Below are positions 59,851 to 64,000 of a stretch of 64,000 nucleotides of DNA, piece by piece; positions within the stretch are counted from its first letter, which is position 1, and each line of letters begins with the position of its first letter. The notes below the pieces were generated by a model. It had not been told where the DNA came from. It did not search any database and saw only the letters and a list, made by a program, of their open reading frames with translations. The DNA lies in NCBI RefSeq assembly GCF_003323745.1, contig NZ_QOIL01000006.1, forward strand, positions 1-64,000, in the 5' to 3' direction. This DNA is from Sphaerisporangium album (GTDB lineage: Bacteria; Actinomycetota; Actinomycetes; Streptosporangiales; Streptosporangiaceae). The translations under genes were made by a program, and so were the position numbers.

Positions 59851-60216
59851 CTACTTGCCGGTGGGCAGCGCGTCGCGCTTCTCGCGGATTCGGGCGGCCT
59901 TGCCGCGCAGGTCGCGCATGTAGTAAAGCTTCGCCCGGCGGACGTCGCCGCGGGTCACGACATCGATCTTCTCGATGACCGGGCTGTGCACCGGGAAGGT
60001 GCGCTCGACGCCGACGCCGTAGCTCACCTTGCGGACGGTGAACGTCTCGCGGGCGCCACCGCCCTGGCGGCGCAGGACGAAGCCCTTGAAGACCTGGATG
60101 CGGGACCGGTTGCCTTCGACGACGCGGACGTGGACCTCCAGCGTGTCGCCCGGGCGGAAGCTCGGGACGTCACTGCGTACGGCGGCCTTCTCAAGCTCCT
60201 GGATCAGCGTGTGCAT
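59851..60216 (-). CDS. rplS: 50S ribosomal protein L19
   Basis: This 121-residue ribosomal protein begins [20 protein letters not shown], with [20 protein letters not shown] and [17 protein letters not shown]. The ATG has GAGGA nine bases upstream; a longer frame upstream is spurious. It closes the conserved rpsP-khpA-rimM-trmD-rplS unit. Confidence 0.97.
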   Translation of the reverse strand: MHTLIQELEKAAVRSDVPSFRPGDTLEVHVRVVEGNRSRIQVFKGFVLRRQGGGARETFTVRKVSYGVGVERTFPVHSPVIEKIDVVTRGDVRRAKLYYMRDLRGKAARIREKRDALPTGK

Positions 60217-60383
60217 GGCAGCGGTTCCTCGATTTAAGCGAGCACCCGGAGGTCCGCCCGGCCATGCGTGTGGCACGGCATCGAGGTGGACACGAGCGCT
60301 GGGCTGAATACGTCTGGGAGGCCGGGCGTCGCTCTTGCCCGAGCCGACCGCGCGTCGACCACGAACGAGTCGACGGCAGCGAT

Positions 60384-61169
60384 TCAGTTTGCCATATCTT
60401 CCGGCGGGAAGCGAAACGAAGCGTCGTCGAGGACCTCGCGGTCGCGCTTGTCAAGAGCTCCGGGGCCGAGCCGCGTGAGCAGTTCGGGCCTGGTGGAGGC
60501 CGTGCGGCGCAGCGCCTCGTCCCGCCGCCAGCGGGCGATCGCCCCGTGGTTGCCCGACAGCAGGATGGGCGGCACCTCGTGGCCGCGCCACACGGGCGGC
60601 TTGGTGTAGACGGGGCCTTCCACGAGGGAGGCCATGGCGCCGGGGGCGAAGGAGTCGTCGGCTACGGAGTCGGCGTTGCCGAGCACGCCGGGCAGGAGGC
60701 GCGCGACGGCCTCGACCATGACCAGCACGGCAGCCTCGCCGCCGGCGAGGACGTAGTCGCCGATGCCGACCTCGTCGACGCGCAGGCGGGGGCCGTACTC
60801 GGCCATGACGCGGGCGTCGATGCCCTCGTAGCGGGCGGGCGCGAACAGCAGCCAGGGCTCTTTGGCGTATTCGAGCGCCACTTCCTGGGTGAACGGGCGT
60901 CCGCTGGGCGTCGGCACGATGAGGCGGGGCGGGGCGGTGGCGGCGCCGGCGATCGCGTCGATGGCCTCACCCCACGGCTCGGGCTTCATGACCATGCCCG
61001 GCCCGCCGCCGTACGGCGTGTCGTCGACGGTGCGGTGCACGTCGTGCGTCCAGTCGCGGAGCTGGTGCACCCGGATGTCGAGGATGCCCCTCTGGCGCGC
61101 CTTGCCGATCAGGGACACGTCGAGCGGGGCGAAGTATTCGGGAAAGATCGTGATGATGTCGACGCGCAT
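60384..61169 (-). CDS. trmD: tRNA (guanine37-N1)-methyltransferase TrmD
   Basis: This 261-residue SPOUT enzyme methylates G37 of tRNA. It begins [16 protein letters not shown], has [17 protein letters not shown], and the knot motifs [11 protein letters not shown] and [19 protein letters not shown]. The ATG at 61169 was chosen by family length. An ATG at 61283, two bases after the rimM stop, would add 38 atypical residues. Confidence 0.95.
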   Translation of the reverse strand: MRVDIITIFPEYFAPLDVSLIGKARQRGILDIRVHQLRDWTHDVHRTVDDTPYGGGPGMVMKPEPWGEAIDAIAGAATAPPRLIVPTPSGRPFTQEVALEYAKEPWLLFAPARYEGIDARVMAEYGPRLRVDEVGIGDYVLAGGEAAVLVMVEAVARLLPGVLGNADSVADDSFAPGAMASLVEGPVYTKPPVWRGHEVPPILLSGNHGAIARWRRDEALRRTASTRPELLTRLGPGALDKRDREVLDDASFRFPPEDMAN

Positions 61170-61285
61170 GCCCGCGTCCCGCCCGGCCTCCGGCAACGGG
61201 GACGGGTTCAGGTCCGCGACCAGATCGAGCGGCGCGTCCAGGCCCAGGTCGCGGCCCTGGCCCGGGTTCGAGTCCAGGCCCATGG

Positions 61286-61801
61286 TCAGATCGCCTCGTT
61301 CACGTCGAGCAGCCCGGGCGGGGCGTCCACAACGACACGACCGGCGTCCAGGTCGATCTCGGGCACCAGGGTCTTGACGAAGGGGACGAACACCTCGCCG
61401 GCTCCCCGCCGCACCACCAGCAGATCTTGCCCGTGGTGGAGGACGTCGGTGATCTCGCCGACGGCCTCGCCCGCGACGGTCACGACGGCCAGGCCGATGA
61501 GCTGGTGGTCGTAGAACTCGTCCGGGTCCTCCGGCGGGGGGACGTCGTCGGAGTCGATCACCAGCATGGTGCCGCGCAGCGCCTCGGCGCCCTCACGGCC
61601 GAAGACGCCCTCGAAGCCGAGCAGCAGGATGTTCTTGTGCCAGCGCACGGTCTCGACGACCAGCGGCCCCGCGCCCGAGGGGTCGGTCGCCAGCGACACG
61701 CCGGGGGCGAAGCGCGTCCCCGGGTCGTCGGTGCGCACCTCGACCGTCACCTCGCCACGGATGCCGTGCGGGCGGCCGATACGGCCGACGACGAGCTGCA
61801 C
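61286..61801 (-). CDS. rimM: Ribosome maturation factor RimM
   Basis: This 171-residue protein assists 30S subunit maturation, binding S19. It has VGRIGRPHGIRGEVTVEVRTDDP and a PRC-barrel domain (HQLIGLAVVTVAGEAVGEITDVLHHG). The GTG has AGGAG seven bases upstream. Confidence 0.95.
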   Translation of the reverse strand: MQLVVGRIGRPHGIRGEVTVEVRTDDPGTRFAPGVSLATDPSGAGPLVVETVRWHKNILLLGFEGVFGREGAEALRGTMLVIDSDDVPPPEDPDEFYDHQLIGLAVVTVAGEAVGEITDVLHHGQDLLVVRRGAGEVFVPFVKTLVPEIDLDAGRVVVDAPPGLLDVNEAI

Positions 61802-61852
61802 GTCGCTGCTCCTTTCGAACTCGCGGAGCCCAGGAGGGCGCCGCAGAATCGC

Positions 61853-61888
61853 GACAGGGGACCGCCCGGCTGCCGGGGGTCCCCTGTC
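61853..61888 (-). terminator. Long intercistronic hairpin between khpA and rimM
   Basis: GACAGGGGACC pairs with GGTCCCCTGTC and CCCGG with CCGGG inside, giving 16 base pairs with one bulged G and loop CTG. It has no T-run. It may be an mRNA processing or attenuation site within the operon. Confidence 0.6.
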
Positions 61889-61915
61889 CAGAGGGCTGGT
61901 GGCCTCTGAGCCTCG

Positions 61916-62158
61916 TTACCGGGCTTCGTTCAGGTCGAGCAGGTCGACCCGTACGTACTTGCCGTCGGCCAGGGCGTTCATCACGGTGCGAAGCGCCTTG
62001 GCCGTGCGGCCACCACGGCCGATGACCTTGCCGAGGTCCTCGGGGTGAACCCGGACCTCCAGGACGCGCCCGGTGCGAATGCGACGGGCGCGCACAAGAA
62101 CGTCGTCGGGATGCTCGACGATGCCCTTGACCAGATGCTCGAGGGCTTCCTCAAGCAC
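61916..62158 (-). CDS. khpA: KH-domain RNA-binding protein KhpA
   Basis: This 80-residue single KH-domain protein contains VHPEDLGKVIGRGGRTAKALRTVMNAL with the GxxG loop. It binds RNA and is often co-transcribed with rpsP. The GTG lies one base after the rpsP stop, with GAGG six bases upstream. Confidence 0.95.
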   Translation of the reverse strand: MLEEALEHLVKGIVEHPDDVLVRARRIRTGRVLEVRVHPEDLGKVIGRGGRTAKALRTVMNALADGKYVRVDLLDLNEAR

Positions 62159-62159
62159 C

Positions 62160-62624
62160 TCAGACCTCGCCTTCCGGCTTCTCCTCCGCGGCCGGCTCGG
62201 CCGGAGTCGCAGGGGTGTCGTCGGCCTTCACGGTCTTCTTGGCCTTGCGCTGGGTGGTGGCGTTGCTGCTGCCGGTGTCACCGGACAGCGCCTCCTTGGC
62301 GGCGGCCTCGTAGATGGCGTGACGGTCGGGCTTGGGCTCGGCGACGAGCAGAGGCGCCGGGGCGGGCTCGCCCTTGAACTTCTGCCAGTCACCGGTCAGC
62401 TTGAAGATCTTGAGAACCGGGTCGGTCGGCTGGGCGCCGACGCCGAGCCAGTACTGCGCCCGCTCGGAGTCCACCTTGATAAACGAGGGGTTCTCCTTGG
62501 GGTGGTAGAGGCCGATCTCTTCGATCGCACGGCCGTCACGCTTGGTGCGGCTGTCCGCCACCACGATGCGGTACTGCGGGTTGCGGATCATGCCGAGCCG
62601 CTTGAGCTTGATCTTGACTGCCAC
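62160..62624 (-). CDS. rpsP: 30S ribosomal protein S16
   Basis: This 154-residue protein begins [24 protein letters not shown] with the core to about 85, and a C-terminal 65-residue Ala/Lys/Glu tail ([20 protein letters not shown]) longer than in E. coli (82 residues), as is common in actinobacteria. It starts at GTG with AGGAGA upstream. It is the first gene of the rpsP-rplS unit. Confidence 0.96.
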   Translation of the reverse strand: MAVKIKLKRLGMIRNPQYRIVVADSRTKRDGRAIEEIGLYHPKENPSFIKVDSERAQYWLGVGAQPTDPVLKIFKLTGDWQKFKGEPAPAPLLVAEPKPDRHAIYEAAAKEALSGDTGSSNATTQRKAKKTVKADDTPATPAEPAAEEKPEGEV

Positions 62625-62958
62625 GGGTGTGGTCTCTCCTGGGCTTTGAGCGCGGGTGGACGGGCGTCTCGCCGAGTGGGGCACGACGGGATGACCGCCC
62701 GAGGGACAAGCGTGAGCCGCGGGGGTGAGAGGGCACCCACGGCCACGGTGTTCCAACATGACATTGTGCCAGATGTTCCGGCCGCTTTCCGAATCGGCGC
62801 GACCTCACACCGTGTCGGGCCGATTTCTGTACCGCACCGCGCCCCTGTGCCGGGAGGCTCCCCTGACCGGGCCGCTACCCCCGTGCCCGACCTCCACCCC
62901 GCCGGACCGCCCGAAGACCGGCGGCGCCCGGTACGCGAGGCGGGGCGCCGCCGTGGGA
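62625..62958. other. 334 bp gap with rpsP promoter region and ffh terminator
   Basis: No gene is seen. On the minus strand CACAAT (62768-62763) could be the -10 of the rpsP promoter, with no good -35; a GGAAC-17-GTT pattern also overlaps it. The ffh terminator is entered separately. Confidence 0.4.
62920..62952 (-). terminator. Hairpin after ffh
   Basis: GGCGGCGCCC pairs perfectly with GGGCGCCGCC (10 bp, 13-base loop), seven bases after the ffh stop codon. Confidence 0.6.
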
Positions 62959-64000
62959 CTACTTCTGGCCGGGCAGGCGGAACTTGGAGGGATCGAAGCC
63001 GGGCGGGAGCTCCAGGCCGGGGGGCAGCTGCCCGCCCACGCCGTCCAGGCCGGCGAGGCCCGGCGGCAGCGGCTCGGAGGACCCGCCGCTCGCGGCGCCG
63101 GCCTTGCCGAGCGCGGCCTTGCGCGGGTCGCCGCTGACCCTGCGGCCCTTCTTGGCCTTCTTCTGCGCGGCCTTGCCGCCCTTGCGGCCGCCGGGCATGC
63201 CCGGGATGCCCATGCCCCCGGCGACCTGCTTCATCATCTTCTGCGCGTCGAAGAAGCGGGTGACCAGGTTGCTGACCTCGGTGACGGTGACGCCGGAGCC
63301 CCGGGCGATGCGGGCGCGGCGCGAGCCGTTGATGATCTTGGGTTCCTGGCGCTCGGCCGGGGTCATCGAGCGGATGATGGCGGCGACGCGGTCGAGGTCG
63401 CGCTCGTCGACCTGGTTGAGCTGGTCACGCATCTGCCCCATGCCGGGCATCATGCCGAGCAGGTTCTTCAGCGGGCCCATCTTGCGGACCATCATCATCT
63501 GCTCGAGGAAGTCGTCGAGCGTGAAGCCGTCGCCGGAGACGAGCTTGCCCGCCATCTTGGCGGCTTCCTGCTCGTCGAAGGTGCGCTGCGCCTGCTCGAT
63601 CAGGGTGAGGATGTCACCCATGTCGAGGATGCGGCTCGCCATGCGGTCGGGGTGGAAGGCGTCGAAGTCTTCGAGCTTCTCGCCCGTGGAGGCGAACATG
63701 ATGGGACGGCCGGTGATGTGCCGCACCGACAGCGCGGCGCCGCCGCGGGCGTCGCCGTCGAGCTTGGTGAGCACGACGCCGTCGAACCCGACCCCGTCCA
63801 TGAAGGCCTGGGCGGTGGTGACGGCGTCCTGGCCGATCATCGCGTCGACGACGAACAGGACCTCGTCGGGGCTGACGGCGTCGCGGATGTCCGCGGCCTG
63901 CTTCATCAGCTCCTGGTCGATGCCGAGGCGGCCGGCGGTGTCGATGATGACGATGTCGTGCTGCTGGCGCCGGGCGTGGTCGATGGAGCCGCGCGCCACG
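62959..64000 (-). CDS. ffh: Signal recognition particle protein Ffh (C-terminal part; gene continues beyond the window)
   Basis: The last 346 or so residues of the SRP GTPase are in the window; the start lies to the right. Visible are G3 DTAGRLGID, G4 TKLDGDARGG, then RILDMGDILTLIEQAQ and the methionine-rich M domain (QMMMVRKMGPLKNLLGMMPG) with the RNA-binding RRARIARGSG. A C-terminal Gly/Lys/Pro tail of about 70 residues follows. Ffh brings ribosomes with nascent membrane proteins to FtsY. It precedes rpsP in the same direction. Confidence 0.96.
   Translation of the reverse strand, partial: VARGSIDHARRQQHDIVIIDTAGRLGIDQELMKQAADIRDAVSPDEVLFVVDAMIGQDAVTTAQAFMDGVGFDGVVLTKLDGDARGGAALSVRHITGRPIMFASTGEKLEDFDAFHPDRMASRILDMGDILTLIEQAQRTFDEQEAAKMAGKLVSGDGFTLDDFLEQMMMVRKMGPLKNLLGMMPGMGQMRDQLNQVDERDLDRVAAIIRSMTPAERQEPKIINGSRRARIARGSGVTVTEVSNLVTRFFDAQKMMKQVAGGMGIPGMPGGRKGGKAAQKKAKKGRRVSGDPRKAALGKAGAASGGSSEPLPPGLAGLDGVGGQLPPGLELPPGFDPSKFRLPGQK

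Noticed and set aside
61170-61283. Longer TrmD start two bases after rimM
   Set aside because: The added 38 residues are not part of the family and [13 protein letters not shown] is the usual start.

Overview
The window is high-GC actinobacterial DNA. The gene set and layout suggest a sporulating, Streptosporangiales-like soil actinomycete: an rpsB-tsf-pyrH-frr-cdsA-rlmN block, an ffh-rpsP-khpA-rimM-trmD-rplS-lepB-rnhB block, a DivIVA-repeat protein, F420/deazaflavin-type oxidoreductases and secreted CBM2/FnIII chitinases. The genus is an inference; no rRNA gene body lies in the window. No CRISPR array, insertion sequence, integrase or prophage was seen.

Layout. 0-0.6 kb: leader and promoter of an rRNA operon that runs leftward out of the window. 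0.6-3.6 kb: AI-2E family permease, AraC-type regulator, membrane GT-C-like protein. 3.7-7.8 kb: two translationally coupled secreted GH18 chitinases behind a 610 bp control region with a 17 bp palindrome and a DasR-like half site. 7.8-17.3 kb: mostly single genes (serine hydrolase, LeuE-type exporter, DUF5519, VC0807-like and DedA membrane proteins, SDR, F420-type LLM oxidoreductase, a secreted repeat protein, a large unknown protein with a TIR-like segment, a small lipoprotein). 17.4-19.9 kb: a Gfo/Idh/MocA oxidoreductase under two LacI-type operators, initiator tRNA-Met with a strong terminator, RNase Z.

20-27.7 kb holds the most unusual locus, read leftward: DUF421 membrane protein, a fused GCS2 carboxylate-amine ligase/circularly permuted ATP-grasp protein, an AsnB-type amidotransferase resembling the N-acetylglutaminylglutamine amide family, an S9 peptidase and a dienelactone-hydrolase-like enzyme. 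The genes touch, overlap or lie close together, which suggests a pathway that makes and turns over a small amidated peptide. 27.8-35.6 kb is a complete polyamine module: FAD amine oxidase, PotC-PotB-PotD-PotA importer, aminobutyraldehyde dehydrogenase, and a divergent Lrp/AsnC regulator with a likely operator between them.

35.9-43.5 kb: DivIVA-repeat protein, an ABC ATPase and permease separated by two tiny coupled ORFs, a methyltransferase, RNase HI, a small membrane protein, RlmN, a SUFU-domain protein. 43.5-48.1 kb: cdsA, frr, pyrH, tsf, rpsB (all leftward). 48.4-55.6 kb: CoA-transferase, M23 peptidase, deazaflavin-type oxidoreductase, cupin, then yraN-yifB-dprA, which is inverted relative to the usual actinobacterial order. 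56-64 kb: DUF2469, rnhB, two lepB genes, rplS, trmD, rimM, khpA, rpsP and the 3' part of ffh (cut by the window edge).
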